Source: Gluconobacter kondonii (GTDB lineage: Bacteria > Pseudomonadota > Alphaproteobacteria > Acetobacterales > Acetobacteraceae). From it: a stretch of DNA of 64,000 nt. The stretch lies in assembly GCF_002723995.1 (NCBI RefSeq), contig NZ_BEWP01000003.1, positions 223,982 to 287,981 of the forward strand, read 5' to 3'. The notes beneath the pieces are model-generated. The model made no database searches and had not been told where the DNA came from. It was given only the letters and a program-made list of their open reading frames with translations. Positions 1 through 9,375 of this stretch are shown here, in pieces; the stretch's first letter is position 1, and every line of letters starts with the position of its first letter. A program made the translations under genes and the position numbers.

Positions 1-297
1 TTGGGCGCGAAGGACATTCAGGGTCTCCTGAAGGACGTTGCCGACGAACTGGCTGGCGATCCGGATCTGGACGCCGCTAATACGGGAAGTTTCGCGCATC
101 ATCTGGACGCCATTCTCGCTCGGATGGCCTGTCATGGCAGTATTCGTGCAGGTCGTCGGCTAAAGCCCGAAGAAATGGATGCTCTGCTGCGAGAGATGGA
201 ACGGACACCGCGGGCTAATACCTGCTCGCATGGACGGCCGACATGGCTCCGATTGACACGACGGGAACTTGAACGTCTCTTTGGGCGCGTAAAATAA
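1..297 (+). CDS. mutL: DNA mismatch repair protein MutL, C-terminal fragment (gene starts before the window)
   Basis: The reading frame is open from base 1 and ends at a TAA at 295-297. About 98 residues are visible. They match the C-terminal dimerisation domain of MutL: ACHGSIRAG, the EEMDALLREME helix, then CSHGRPTW and a final ERLFGR. Conserved Cys and His residues (ACH, CSHGRP) belong to the metal site and fold of the MutL C-terminal domain. MutL couples MutS mismatch recognition to downstream repair. The TTG at base 1 is almost certainly internal, so the true start is outside the window. The N-terminal ATPase half cannot be seen. Confidence 0.93.
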   Translation: MGAKDIQGLLKDVADELAGDPDLDAANTGSFAHHLDAILARMACHGSIRAGRRLKPEEMDALLREMERTPRANTCSHGRPTWLRLTRRELERLFGRVK

Positions 298-378
298 CAC
301 GCAGGGTTGAAGAGTGGTTTCTTGCAGCCCCATGTTAGGACCAGCGGCGATCACGTTGCCGGCAGGAAAGACAAGAGA

Positions 379-2121
379 ATGTCAGCGTCACTACAAGGCA
401 GTTCCGAGGCCAGCTCAGAAGTCAGCGATGCCTCGCTCATCCACTCTCTCCGCGCCATTCTCGGAGCGCGGCATGTCCTGACGACACCTTCGGCGACCTA
501 TCGCTTCCGCAAGGGGTTCCGTTTCGGCATGGGGGACGTGGTGGCGGTGCTTCAGCCGGGCAGTCTTGTCGAATTGTGGCGTGCCGCGAAGCTCTGCGCT
601 GAGTCCGGCCGGATCATCATCATGCAGGCCGCCAATACGGGCCTGACGGGCGGCTCCACTCCTGACGGCAACGACTATGACCGTGGCGTGGTCATCATCA
701 GCACAAACCGTCTGGACGGCATCTACCTGATCGGCGAGGGGCGGCAAGTCGTGTGTCTGCCCGGCTCCACCCTGCACGATCTGGAAGACAAGCTTGCCGC
801 CATCGGCCGCGAACCGCATTCCGTGATCGGATCGTCCTGTATCGGCGCATCAGTTCTGGGTGGTGTCAGCAACAATTCCGGCGGTGCGCTGGTCCAGCGC
901 GGCCCCGCCTTCACCGAAATGGCGCTGTTCGGCCAGATGGGCGCGGACGGCAAACTGCATCTCGTCAACCATCTGGGCATCCGTCTGGAGGGCAACCCCG
1001 AGGAAATCCTCGCCGCCGTGCAGGCCGGGCAGCTTCCCGAAGCCGCCATCGACTGGAACGCCGGACGCGGTCACGACGAAAATTACGCCACCCATGTCCG
1101 GGACGTGGACGCCGACACGCCCGCCCGCTTCAATGCCGATCCCAACCGCTGGTATGAAGCCGCGGGATGTGCGGGCAAGCTGGTCGTGTTCGCCGTGCGT
1201 CTGGATACGTTTGAGGCGAACAAAAATCCGGCTGTCTTCTATATCGGGACGAACAGCACGTCCGATCTCGAAGACCTCCGCCGTTACGCCCTGACCCATT
1301 TTGACGAACTGCCGATCGCCGGTGAGTATCTGCACCGCGATGCGTTCGATATTGCCGAGAAATACGGCAAGGACACGTTTGCGGTCATCCGTTATTTCGG
1401 CACGAAATACCTGCCGAAATTCTTCTCCATGAAGTCCCGCTTCGACGTTTTCGCGCAGAAACTGCCGTTCCTGTCCGATCATTTCAGCGATCTGGCGATG
1501 CAGGCCCTCAGCCGCTTCCTGCCCAAACAGCTTCCTAAGCGTATGTGCGAGTACCGTGACCGTTTCGAGCATCACCTGATGCTCAAGGTCTCGGCTCCCA
1601 TGACCGCGCCTGTTCGGACCTATCTGGAACAGTGGGCCTCAAGCACGGGCGGGGCTTTCTTTGAATGTACGCCCGAAGAAGGCAAGCTTGCCTTCCTGCA
1701 CCGCTTTGCCGCAGCCGGTGCTGCCGTGCGGTACCGCGCAATCCACACGAAAACCGCCGAAGACATTGTGGCGCTCGATGTCGCCCTGCGCCGCAATGAT
1801 CGTGAATGGTTTGAGGTCCTGCCGAAGGAGATCGAAGACAAGATCATCGTCAAACTCTATTACGGTCATTTCTTCTGCCATGTGATGCACCAGGATTACG
1901 TGATCAAAAAGGGCTACAACGCCATGCAGGTGGAGCACGATATGCTCCCCGGACTGGACGCCCGTGGTGCGCGCTATCCGGCGGAACACAATGTCGGGCA
2001 TCTCTACAAGGCGCCGGACGAGATGGTCGCCCATTACCGCAGCCTCGATCCGTGCAACTGCTTCAATCCGGGCATTGGTCTTGCGACAAAGACCCGGAAC
2101 TGGGTTGCCGAGAGCGTCTGA
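379..2121 (+). CDS. dld: Quinone-dependent D-lactate dehydrogenase (FAD, membrane-associated)
   Basis: The product is 580 aa, close to E. coli Dld (about 570 aa). It oxidises D-lactate to pyruvate and passes electrons to ubiquinone at the inner face of the membrane. The N-terminal half carries a PCMH-type FAD-binding domain, with NTGLTGGSTPDG near residues 86-97 and a GSSCIGASVLGG segment near residue 155. The C-terminal half matches the Dld membrane-binding and C-terminal domains, including a His-rich stretch (KLYYGHFFCHVMHQDY) and a final LDPCNCFNPGIG. I chose the ATG at 379 because AGGAAAG lies about 9 nt upstream. The frame stays open 24 codons further upstream but without a convincing ribosome site. 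It follows mutL by about 80 bp on the same strand. Confidence 0.93.
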   Translation: MSASLQGSSEASSEVSDASLIHSLRAILGARHVLTTPSATYRFRKGFRFGMGDVVAVLQPGSLVELWRAAKLCAESGRIIIMQAANTGLTGGSTPDGNDYDRGVVIISTNRLDGIYLIGEGRQVVCLPGSTLHDLEDKLAAIGREPHSVIGSSCIGASVLGGVSNNSGGALVQRGPAFTEMALFGQMGADGKLHLVNHLGIRLEGNPEEILAAVQAGQLPEAAIDWNAGRGHDENYATHVRDVDADTPARFNADPNRWYEAAGCAGKLVVFAVRLDTFEANKNPAVFYIGTNSTSDLEDLRRYALTHFDELPIAGEYLHRDAFDIAEKYGKDTFAVIRYFGTKYLPKFFSMKSRFDVFAQKLPFLSDHFSDLAMQALSRFLPKQLPKRMCEYRDRFEHHLMLKVSAPMTAPVRTYLEQWASSTGGAFFECTPEEGKLAFLHRFAAAGAAVRYRAIHTKTAEDIVALDVALRRNDREWFEVLPKEIEDKIIVKLYYGHFFCHVMHQDYVIKKGYNAMQVEHDMLPGLDARGARYPAEHNVGHLYKAPDEMVAHYRSLDPCNCFNPGIGLATKTRNWVAESV

Positions 2122-2152
2122 TACTCCAGGTTCTGCTGCGGCCCGACTCTCC

Positions 2153-4291
2153 TTAGAATGCGGCGGTCAGGTTCATGTTGAAAGACCGCCCCATTCCCGG
2201 CAACGGCCCCAGAACACCCGTAGCGTCGTAATCCCCCAGTGAGAGGCCGCCTAGCGGCAGGTAATATCGCTGATTCAGCACGTTCGCGAGTTCGGCATTG
2301 AGCGTGAAATACCGCCAGCGATAGCTCCCCCCAAGCCCCAGCAGCGCATAGCCGGGCGTGCGGGGTTCGTTGCGCAGCCAGTCCACGGTGTCCTTGGATT
2401 TCACGAGCGTCACCTCGACGCGACCTGTCCAGTTCTCATAGGTCTCGTGTAGCCCGATCAGGCCGTTCGCCGGCATCTGGTGATACAGCCCCGAATGCGT
2501 GACCAGATCCACACCGCGCACCCAGTTGATGTTCCCGACCAGCTCGCCCCGTCCATAAGCCGTCCTGTCCCACAGACGCACTGAGCCTGAGGCGTTGATG
2601 CCATAGCTCTGGGCGTTGTGATTGACGAAACCCAGCATCGACAGTCCGTTCGAGAAGCTGCTCAACCGTCGGACGTTAATGTAATTGTGCGTATAGGTAT
2701 AAAACGGCTGGATCTTCAGATCCCAGCGCTGGTTCGGATTCGGATCATGCCAGTCCACCGTGACACTGGCCGTATTGGCGACCTCGGGAGACAGGTTCAG
2801 GTTTCCCACATAACCGTTGCCATCGCCAAACCAGCCGATCATCCGCGTCGCCATGCTCCCCATGCCCCAGGCATAACGCTCATAGAGGTTTGGCGAGCGC
2901 GTCTTGCGGGCATAACCCCCTTCGATGGACAGGCTGTCCAGTGGCTTCCAGCGGCCCGTCGCGGTCACGTCGAAATTGACGTCCGTGCGCCCGCGTGACG
3001 CCTGATTGAACTGCTCCGCCGCCATCGCATCGGCCATGGACATCATCCCGGTCCAGGAATAGGGCGCGACCTTGCCCGTATTCATCATCACCAGATCGTT
3101 GCGAAATCCAAGCTGCGTGGAAAAGCGGGGCAGCCACTGTGCGTCCCATTCCGCGAAATGTCCCAGCCGGTCCCGATGACCGTTATTGATGTTGTGATAG
3201 GTGCCCGGCCCCATCATCATGCTGCCCTGAAGCGGCGGCCACCAGTCGTTCAGTCCGTTATGGTCGAAAGAGCTGCCCAGCTTGAGCGTGTGCTTCAGCC
3301 CGAGCGGAATGGTCGCCTTGATCGCATAGGTCGCCGTCCGCGCATCCGTGTTCATCGGCATGCCCGTGGTCGCGCTGTGGCCGCCCTTGTCCGAAAGCAT
3401 GTCCATGACATGCGTCACCCGCTGCCAGGAGCCGCGCACATCGAGTGTGCCCCAGTTGAAGTCGCCTTTGTACTTGCCGTTCACGAAGGTGGAGCGGTTA
3501 TTGGTCATGTCCATGTACTGGTTGGGAAATCCCTCATAGGGAATGTCCTGCTGACCGAAGGTCAGGGCCAGAAGATGATTGGCCTTCTTCACGCCCAGCG
3601 TCACGGCATGGTTGAAGCTCAGATACTCGGTGGACCGCACGCGCTGCCCGTTCCCACCGGCCTGATAGTCGCTGGCATGGGAATAGGAGGCCGTATAGCG
3701 CAGGCTGAACATGTCATTGGCGACCGTCAAAGACCCCGAGGCCCCCGAACCGCCGCCATTGCTGCGATAATCACCCCGTACATGCCCCGTCACGAGGATA
3801 TTGCCCGTTTTGGCAAAGAGCGGGTCTTTGCGCTCGATCTCGACGGTCCCGCCGATGCTGTCTCCGCCCAGACTCACGGGCGTGATCCCCGCAATTGCCA
3901 CGGCGCGCGAAACGCTGTCGGGATCGACATAGGACATGGCGGGATTCATATGGTTCGGACAGGCAGCATCAATCCGCATCCCATCCACGAGCGTCGCCAC
4001 CCGGTCGTCTGCCATACCGTTCAGGACGGGCAGGGCGGAGACGCCGCCTGCGGAATAGGTGCTGTAACCGAGCGCATGGTCCAGAAGATGCGCTGTATCC
4101 GCGCTGGTCGTCTGGGGCTGGCGTATGCCGATGACGTTCAACTGCTCGGCTTTGGCAGACTCGACGGAGTCCGGCTGAGAGAGGACATCCTGTGCGGATG
4201 CTCCTGAAAAGGCGCTCAGGGTAAAGAAAAGCGCCGTCAGGCACGGGCGCGCATAACCTGCGTCCGTGCGGGTCCTGTAATGGGGAAGCAT
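2153..4291 (-). CDS. TonB-dependent copper receptor (OprC/NosA-like)
   Basis: This is a 712-aa outer-membrane receptor with a signal peptide (cleavage near ASAQ, residue 34), a TonB-box-like EQLNVIG at about 49-55, a plug domain and a 22-strand barrel ending in F. Copper specificity is suggested by CPNHM (Cys111, Met115) in the plug and HVM (His294, Met296) in an extracellular loop. The spacing parallels the CxxxM and HxM copper ligands of Pseudomonas OprC. Loops rich in Met and His (for example SMMMGPG) support this. The ATG at 4291 is preferred: GAGG lies 9 nt upstream, while the ATG at 4300 touches that motif. The preceding gene on the same strand is a His-rich DUF2946 protein, the usual partner of copper receptors. 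Energy would come from a TonB-ExbB-ExbD complex such as that at 37-40 kb. Confidence 0.85.
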   Translation of the reverse strand: MLPHYRTRTDAGYARPCLTALFFTLSAFSGASAQDVLSQPDSVESAKAEQLNVIGIRQPQTTSADTAHLLDHALGYSTYSAGGVSALPVLNGMADDRVATLVDGMRIDAACPNHMNPAMSYVDPDSVSRAVAIAGITPVSLGGDSIGGTVEIERKDPLFAKTGNILVTGHVRGDYRSNGGGSGASGSLTVANDMFSLRYTASYSHASDYQAGGNGQRVRSTEYLSFNHAVTLGVKKANHLLALTFGQQDIPYEGFPNQYMDMTNNRSTFVNGKYKGDFNWGTLDVRGSWQRVTHVMDMLSDKGGHSATTGMPMNTDARTATYAIKATIPLGLKHTLKLGSSFDHNGLNDWWPPLQGSMMMGPGTYHNINNGHRDRLGHFAEWDAQWLPRFSTQLGFRNDLVMMNTGKVAPYSWTGMMSMADAMAAEQFNQASRGRTDVNFDVTATGRWKPLDSLSIEGGYARKTRSPNLYERYAWGMGSMATRMIGWFGDGNGYVGNLNLSPEVANTASVTVDWHDPNPNQRWDLKIQPFYTYTHNYINVRRLSSFSNGLSMLGFVNHNAQSYGINASGSVRLWDRTAYGRGELVGNINWVRGVDLVTHSGLYHQMPANGLIGLHETYENWTGRVEVTLVKSKDTVDWLRNEPRTPGYALLGLGGSYRWRYFTLNAELANVLNQRYYLPLGGLSLGDYDATGVLGPLPGMGRSFNMNLTAAF

Positions 4292-4406
4292 GATCCACAT
4301 CCTCGACTGATCTGAAATCCAGTCACGGCGGATCACGCCTCCGCAGGCTGTCCCGAAAAAGACAGACCGCAGGCAGTTCCTTCCTCCGCCATGACCACAA
4401 TGGGGG

Positions 4407-4841
4407 TCAGACGAGGCGAGGTGGTCCTCGGGAAGGGGGAAGCAGTCGCCAGATCGCGGGCGGCGCACGCGGCGCACCGGGCGTTTGGCGGATCTGGCGT
4501 CCCAGGGTCCCACAGGTCGGCAGCACAGGCAGACTGGCCAGAATGACCGCCAGAAGTTGTAACAGCGGACAGAGCGGGCAGGTGCCGTCATGCGAATGGT
4601 GATGATGTTGATGTCCGGCGGCCATGCCGGGCATCGGCCCGGACATGTGTTCCGCCATCACCATGGGGGACGGTGCAATGTCGATGCCCGTCAGGCGCTC
4701 GATCGTCGCCCGGGGACTTTCTTCGGGATAGGAACATCCCTGAAGAACGAGCTGCCCCAGAAATCCCAGAAGAACCACGGCGATGACTGCGAGCGCAGGC
4801 AAACCGGACCGTCGGTTCGAAGGGGAAAAGAGGCAGGACAT
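4407..4841 (-). CDS. DUF2946-like His-rich membrane protein, copper-associated
   Basis: The product is about 144 aa. A hydrophobic N-terminal segment (ALAVIAVVLLGFLG) is followed by a Met/His-rich stretch (HMSGPMPGM, then GHQHHHHSHDG), a CPLC pair, and a second hydrophobic segment. The order membrane segment, HDGxCPLC, membrane segment is characteristic of DUF2946 proteins, often found beside copper TonB receptors. The His/Met/Cys content suggests Cu binding in the periplasm. This is inference; the biochemical role of the family is not established. The start is uncertain: ATG at 4865 has AGGGG directly against it, and ATG at 4841 (used here) is 24 nt downstream. A 115-bp gap separates it from the receptor gene on the same strand. 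Confidence 0.75.
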   Translation of the reverse strand: MSCLFSPSNRRSGLPALAVIAVVLLGFLGQLVLQGCSYPEESPRATIERLTGIDIAPSPMVMAEHMSGPMPGMAAGHQHHHHSHDGTCPLCPLLQLLAVILASLPVLPTCGTLGRQIRQTPGAPRAPPAIWRLLPPSRGPPRLV

Positions 4842-4946
4842 GACGCCCGCATCTGGCGCCGACATCCCCTGCCGGTCAAGAGAGCGGAATACGTCCCGAC
4901 CCTATATTTCTGTCTGTTTTCAGCTGATTATAGGGCCCGCGTTGCG

Positions 4947-5837
4947 TCAGTGCAGGGACTTCTGCCGTCCGGTCAGCACATTCCCTGCCGAGGCAGCAGC
5001 AATACACAATACGCCCATCCAGCGCATTGCGGACAGGGCCTCATGCAGGAACACGAATCCTGACAGAGCGCCCAGCATCGGCTCCATGCTCAGCAGGATC
5101 CCCAGATCGCGCGGGCTGAGGGTGCGCATCGCCATCATGTCCAGAATATACGGCACCGCCGAAGAGAGGACCGCTACGCTCAGCGCCGCCCCGCCCTGCC
5201 AGGGATGGGTCAGGACCGTCGGAATCGTCGGGATCAGACAGGGCAGTAGCAGGATGGCCGCCGTGCTCATGCCCAGTGTTGTGGCCACAGGCGCGGGGAA
5301 CATCTTGCCCATCCGGGTGCCGGTCAGAATATAGACAACCCATCCACACCCACTCAGAAGGGCCGCTGCCACACCGAACAGATTGAGCGACGCCAGACCC
5401 ACTGTCGGTCCTTCGGGGCGCAGCAGCAGGAACAGCCCGGCGACCACAAGCCCCGCCCAGCACAGATCCAGCCAGCGCCGGGAGCCGACCAGCGCCAGCG
5501 TCAGGGGGCCGGTGAACTCAAGAGCGACGACCACGCCCAGCGGCAGCCGGACCAGCGCCACGTAAAAGCAGAAATTCATGATCGCGACAGACGCGCCATA
5601 AGGCAGCAGCAACTTCAGCCGCTCGACCGTCAGCGTGCCCGGCGTCGGCCGCCAGATGCACAACAGGATGACCGCTGCCAAACAGACGCGCAGTCCCACC
5701 ATGCCGGTCGGGCCAAACAGCGGAAACAGTCCCTTCGCCAGAGTCGCGCCGATCTGAAAGGAGGAAATTCCCCCGATCAGACATCCGACCGCCTTGAGCT
5801 GGCTATTCGATTCCGTGGAGCTGACCTGTGACGACAC
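4947..5837 (-). CDS. EamA/DMT-family exporter, RhtA-like
   Basis: This 296-aa inner-membrane protein has ten predicted hydrophobic segments arranged as two EamA repeats. It follows E. coli RhtA (threonine/homoserine exporter, about 295 aa) closely along its length, including LPLGVVVALEFTGPL, the SxEPMLGALSGFVFLHE segment and the GATLAKGLFPLFGP N-terminal repeat. The likely function is efflux of amino acids or related metabolites, with substrate unproven. The frame begins with GTG at 5837, only 2 nt after the parE stop, suggesting translational coupling. No strong ribosome site is visible, so the start is moderately certain. Confidence 0.87.
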   Translation of the reverse strand: MSSQVSSTESNSQLKAVGCLIGGISSFQIGATLAKGLFPLFGPTGMVGLRVCLAAVILLCIWRPTPGTLTVERLKLLLPYGASVAIMNFCFYVALVRLPLGVVVALEFTGPLTLALVGSRRWLDLCWAGLVVAGLFLLLRPEGPTVGLASLNLFGVAAALLSGCGWVVYILTGTRMGKMFPAPVATTLGMSTAAILLLPCLIPTIPTVLTHPWQGGAALSVAVLSSAVPYILDMMAMRTLSPRDLGILLSMEPMLGALSGFVFLHEALSAMRWMGVLCIAAASAGNVLTGRQKSLH

Positions 5838-5839
5838 GC

Positions 5840-7855
5840 TCAGACGTCGAGTTCGTCAACGGAACGGGCATGCTCCTGAATGAAACGGAACCGCAGTTCC
5901 GGCTTGCGGCCCATCAGGCTTTCCACACGCTCGCTGGTTACCAGACGATCCTCGGGCGGGGTGATGACGCGCAGAAGCGTCCGCCGGGCCGGGTCCATGG
6001 TGGTTTCCTTGAGATCCTTCACCGGCATTTCGCCCAGCCCCTTGAACCGGGAGACCTCGACCTTCGCATTGGCCTTGAAATCGGTTTTGATCCGTCGGAC
6101 GCGGTCCTGATCGTTCATGGCATAGACCGTCTTGGGTCCATGCGTGATGCGATAGAGCGGTGGCTGCGCCAGATGCAGATGGCCCTGACGGATCAGTTCC
6201 GGCATTTCGCGATAGAAGAACGTCATCAGAAGCGAGGCGATATGCGCCCCGTCCACGTCGGCATCCGTCATGATGATGACGCGCCCATAGCGCAGACGGC
6301 TGATATCGAATGACGCTCCAATGCCGCAGCCTAGAGCTTCTGTCAGATCCCGAAGTTCCTGATTGGCCCGCAGTTTGTCGGTCGTGGCGGAGGCCACGTT
6401 GAGGATCTTACCTCGCAGCGGCAGCACGGCCTGTGTCTCGCGGTCACGCGCCTGCCGAGCGGAGCCGCCAGCCGATTCGCCCTCCACGAGGAACAGTTCG
6501 GTCTCGGCGGCATTTTCGCGCGTGCAGTCTGTCAGCTTGCCCGGAAGGCGCAGCTTGCGTGTGGCGCTTTTGCGGGCCGTGTCCTTGACTTCGCGGCGGC
6601 GCAGACGCTCTTCCGCGCGCTCCACCATGAAGGCCAGCAAACTGTCCGCCTGTTGCGGATTACCGCCGAGCCAGTGGTCCACGCGGTCGCGCAGCGCCCC
6701 CTCGACCAGCCGTGAGGCCTCCTGCGAGGTCAGTTTATCCTTGGTTTGACCCTGAAACTGCGGATCACGGATGAAGACGGAAAGCTTGGCGGCCACGGAC
6801 CCGAGAACGTCTTCAGCCGAAATCGCAGCGGCCCGCTTGACCTTGCGCTGATCGCCCCAGGCGCGCAGGCCCTTGACCAGCGCGGCCCGGAATCCAGCTT
6901 CATGCGTGCCGCCCTGAGGTGTGGGAATCGTGTTGCAGAACGAGGACAGCGTCGCCGTCCCGCTCTCAAGGAACGCCACGGCCCATTCTACGCGCCCGCC
7001 CGTGCGCCCATCGGCTGCAATCGGCAAGTCCACATCTCCCGCCCAGAGCGGTGTCAGCAGATCCGGATCAGGCCCGAGTTCCGCTGAAAGCGCATCTTCC
7101 AGCCCGTTGGGGAATTGGATGGTGGCTTCAACCGGCGTCTCGTCGCCCGCTTTGATGAGGGATGCGTCGCATTTCCACTGGATCGTCACTCCCCGGAACA
7201 GCGCCGCTTTGGAGCAGCACATCCGATAGAGCCGGGCAGGGGAGAAATGATGGTTGCCGAAGATTTCCGGATCGGGCGTAAAGCGCACGGTTGTGCCGCG
7301 CCGGTTGGGCGCGTTGCCGACTTCCGCCAGTGGCGCCAGCGAGACACCGCGCGCGAAATCCTGCCGGTACAGCGTCCTGTCCCGCGCGACCTCGACTTCC
7401 AGTTTCTCGGAGAGCGCATTGACGACCGAACTGCCCACGCCATGCAGGCCGCCGGACGTGTCATAGGCCTTGCCCGAGAATTTTCCGCCCGCATGAAGCG
7501 TGGTGAAAATCACTTCAAGCGCGGATTTGTCGGGAAATTTCGGATGAGGGTCGGTCGGAATGCCACGGCCGTTGTCGCGCACCATGAGCGTGCGCGGGCC
7601 TTCCAGCCGCACGTCGATGGTGGTGGCATGACCTGCCACCGCTTCGTCCATCGCGTTGTCGAGGATTTCGGAGGCGAGATGATGATACGCGGTATCATCC
7701 GTTCCGCCGATATACATGCCCGGACGGCGCCGGACGGGCTCAAGCCCTTCCAGCACCTCGATGTCGTGGGCACCATATTCCGTATCGACCGGCCCCTTGC
7801 GGGATGTTCCGGCCTTGGGTTTGCCTGTCTTGCCTGACTCGAACAGATCGCTCAT
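5840..7855 (-). CDS. parE: DNA topoisomerase IV subunit B
   Basis: The product is 671 aa. It carries the GHKL ATPase domain (EILDNAMDEAVAG near residue 65; DNGRGIP near 96), a transducer domain, and a Toprim domain with the EGESAGGSA motif and the acidic DADVDGAHI cluster. It ends in a GyrB/ParE C-terminal segment (SRFKGLGEM). The sequence QTKDKLTSQEASRLVEGALRDRV, the length and the absence of the GyrB insertion favour ParE over GyrB. With ParC it decatenates daughter chromosomes. The start is ATG 7855, with only a weak ribosome site. An RhtA-like exporter gene follows 2 nt after the stop. Confidence 0.95.
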   Translation of the reverse strand: MSDLFESGKTGKPKAGTSRKGPVDTEYGAHDIEVLEGLEPVRRRPGMYIGGTDDTAYHHLASEILDNAMDEAVAGHATTIDVRLEGPRTLMVRDNGRGIPTDPHPKFPDKSALEVIFTTLHAGGKFSGKAYDTSGGLHGVGSSVVNALSEKLEVEVARDRTLYRQDFARGVSLAPLAEVGNAPNRRGTTVRFTPDPEIFGNHHFSPARLYRMCCSKAALFRGVTIQWKCDASLIKAGDETPVEATIQFPNGLEDALSAELGPDPDLLTPLWAGDVDLPIAADGRTGGRVEWAVAFLESGTATLSSFCNTIPTPQGGTHEAGFRAALVKGLRAWGDQRKVKRAAAISAEDVLGSVAAKLSVFIRDPQFQGQTKDKLTSQEASRLVEGALRDRVDHWLGGNPQQADSLLAFMVERAEERLRRREVKDTARKSATRKLRLPGKLTDCTRENAAETELFLVEGESAGGSARQARDRETQAVLPLRGKILNVASATTDKLRANQELRDLTEALGCGIGASFDISRLRYGRVIIMTDADVDGAHIASLLMTFFYREMPELIRQGHLHLAQPPLYRITHGPKTVYAMNDQDRVRRIKTDFKANAKVEVSRFKGLGEMPVKDLKETTMDPARRTLLRVITPPEDRLVTSERVESLMGRKPELRFRFIQEHARSVDELDV

Positions 7856-7935
7856 GTCTGCGTTGTCGCCGCCCCGCTAAGGAACGTCAAGCAAACGCTT
7901 CGAGGCAGGGCGACCGGCGGCTTCAGAACAGGGCC

Positions 7936-8496
7936 TCAGGCGCGGTTCGTGCGGCGTGTTGCGGCCTTTTTCGTCACGCCCTTGCGGGAGTGGCGGTCCA
8001 CGGTCGCTGGGGCTTCGCAGCTCTCATAGGAAGCAGGCTGGGCCACGTCCTTGGCTTCGGCGTAATGGGCCAGATCGGCAGAGCTTTCGAGAGCGTTGAT
8101 CTCGTCGAACATTGCTTCGCGCTGCTGGCAGAACACCGTGCCGGATTTCAGTCCACCGAGCGACTGGATGTCGGCAAGCTGCGTGATGTAGTCGTCATGC
8201 TCGACCTGCGCGCGACGGCCATAGGTCGTGCGGAAATAGCTGTTCAGGCGCTCGTCCGCATTCAGCAGCGCAGGGCGGAACTTGTTGACGAAGGCATTGT
8301 AGCGGTCCTGCGCCTTGCACGACAGCGCCGTCACCATCAGTTCGGATTTCAGGCCGGCCACATCGAAAGCCTCATGGGCAGGCGAGTTGCCGCAGTCCGC
8401 AGCGCGGGCGGACAGGGGATGAACGGCAGCAAGCGTAGCGCAGGAAAGGCCCACAGCAAGCAGGCCCTTGACGGAACGACGGAAGATCGACGGCAT
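7936..8496 (-). CDS. Secreted protein of unknown function with basic C-terminal tail
   Basis: The product is 186 aa. It has a clear Sec signal peptide (FRRSVKGLLAVGL and following, cleavage after ARA) and a mature region with Cys residues at the start (ADCGN), middle (LSCKAQ) and end (FCQQ, YESCEAP), which may form disulfides. The last 20 residues are rich in Lys/Arg (RKGVTKKAATRRTNRA). I recognise no named domain. The ATG at 8496 is chosen because GGAG lies 7 nt upstream and the signal peptide begins there; an in-frame ATG 12 codons earlier is not needed. It is divergent from a lipoprotein gene with a similar basic tail. Confidence 0.8.
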   Translation of the reverse strand: MPSIFRRSVKGLLAVGLSCATLAAVHPLSARAADCGNSPAHEAFDVAGLKSELMVTALSCKAQDRYNAFVNKFRPALLNADERLNSYFRTTYGRRAQVEHDDYITQLADIQSLGGLKSGTVFCQQREAMFDEINALESSADLAHYAEAKDVAQPASYESCEAPATVDRHSRKGVTKKAATRRTNRA

Positions 8497-8808
8497 TGAC
8501 AGACTCCACAAGACCGGATCGACCGGCCACAACCACTGGAACAGACTACCCGCGGTCGACCCCCGGCGAAAGCTGATTCTGCGTCTGAGGAACGTGCGGC
8601 AAGCCCTTCATCTGAAACATGATTTCATGGCAGAAAAGGGGCGTGGCGGCCTTCAGGGGCAATTTATCGGCCCTGTGGCACAAAATACCGTCAAAATGGC
8701 CAGAGCATCCGGATGCAGCCTTTCGCCCCGTGCCGTCCTGCTCTACATGCGAACGTCTGTCTGCTGCGGAAACGCGGCCTGTCCTGTCACGATGCGTTGG
8801 AGTTGACC
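8497..8808. other. 312-bp divergent intergenic region
   Basis: The region separates the start of the 186-aa secreted protein (minus) from the start of the lipoprotein (plus), so it must contain both promoters. I see no convincing -35/-10 pair, no palindrome and no small gene with a ribosome site. Short open frames crossing it lack coding signals. Confidence 0.5.
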
Positions 8809-9354
8809 GTGCGTCTGCGAGGTTCTGCCATTACCCTGGGTTCGGCACTGGCCGTGTCCCTGCTTCTCTCCGGCTGTGCCCAGCAGCCGATCGTCCAGCG
8901 TTCCGTGGCTCCGAATCCTTTCGGCTACCAGCGGACATCCGCCGTCTGTCACGTCTCTTCCGTCAAGAAGGCTGCCGATGGCACGATGAGCGTGGACATG
9001 ACGGTCCGCAGCGATGACGGCCTGTGCTCCATCGCCATCCAGCAGCCGCTGGGAGGCAATTATGCGTCCTTCGGCGTCAATCCTCCGCCGTCACACGGTA
9101 AGGCCTTCCTCTACAATTATGACGGCAAGACCTATGTCGATTACACGCCCGCTACGGCCTATGCCGGAACGGATTCGTTCACGGCCGAGCTGATCCCAGG
9201 GAACGGTCAGAAGCGCGAGCATCTGACGATTCACGCCACGGTCGATGCAACCGGTGTGGTCGTCGCAAAGCCGCCCGCAGTCGTTGCTCCCACACCGACC
9301 AAGGCTACGGCCAAGAAGGCTCCCGTCCGTCACACGACGCGCCGCAAGAAATAA
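8809..9354 (+). CDS. Lipoprotein with Ig/cadherin-like domain and basic tail
   Basis: The product is 181 aa and begins with GTG at 8809, 6 nt after GGAG. Residues 1-24 form a lipoprotein signal ending in LLLSGC, so the mature protein starts at Cys and is probably lipid-anchored. After a short linker there is a beta-rich segment (PPSHGKAFLYNYDGKTYVDY, then AYAGTDSFTAELIP) of the type seen in bacterial Ig-like or cadherin-like repeats. The C-terminal tail is Pro/Ala/Lys-rich (PTKATAKKAPVRHTTRRKK). Upstream ATG codons in the same frame would not give a signal peptide, so they are rejected. A strong terminator follows. Its function is not known; cell-envelope binding is a reasonable guess. Confidence 0.82.
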   Translation: MRLRGSAITLGSALAVSLLLSGCAQQPIVQRSVAPNPFGYQRTSAVCHVSSVKKAADGTMSVDMTVRSDDGLCSIAIQQPLGGNYASFGVNPPPSHGKAFLYNYDGKTYVDYTPATAYAGTDSFTAELIPGNGQKREHLTIHATVDATGVVVAKPPAVVAPTPTKATAKKAPVRHTTRRKK

Positions 9355-9375
9355 GACCCATTCCAGTCATGGACA

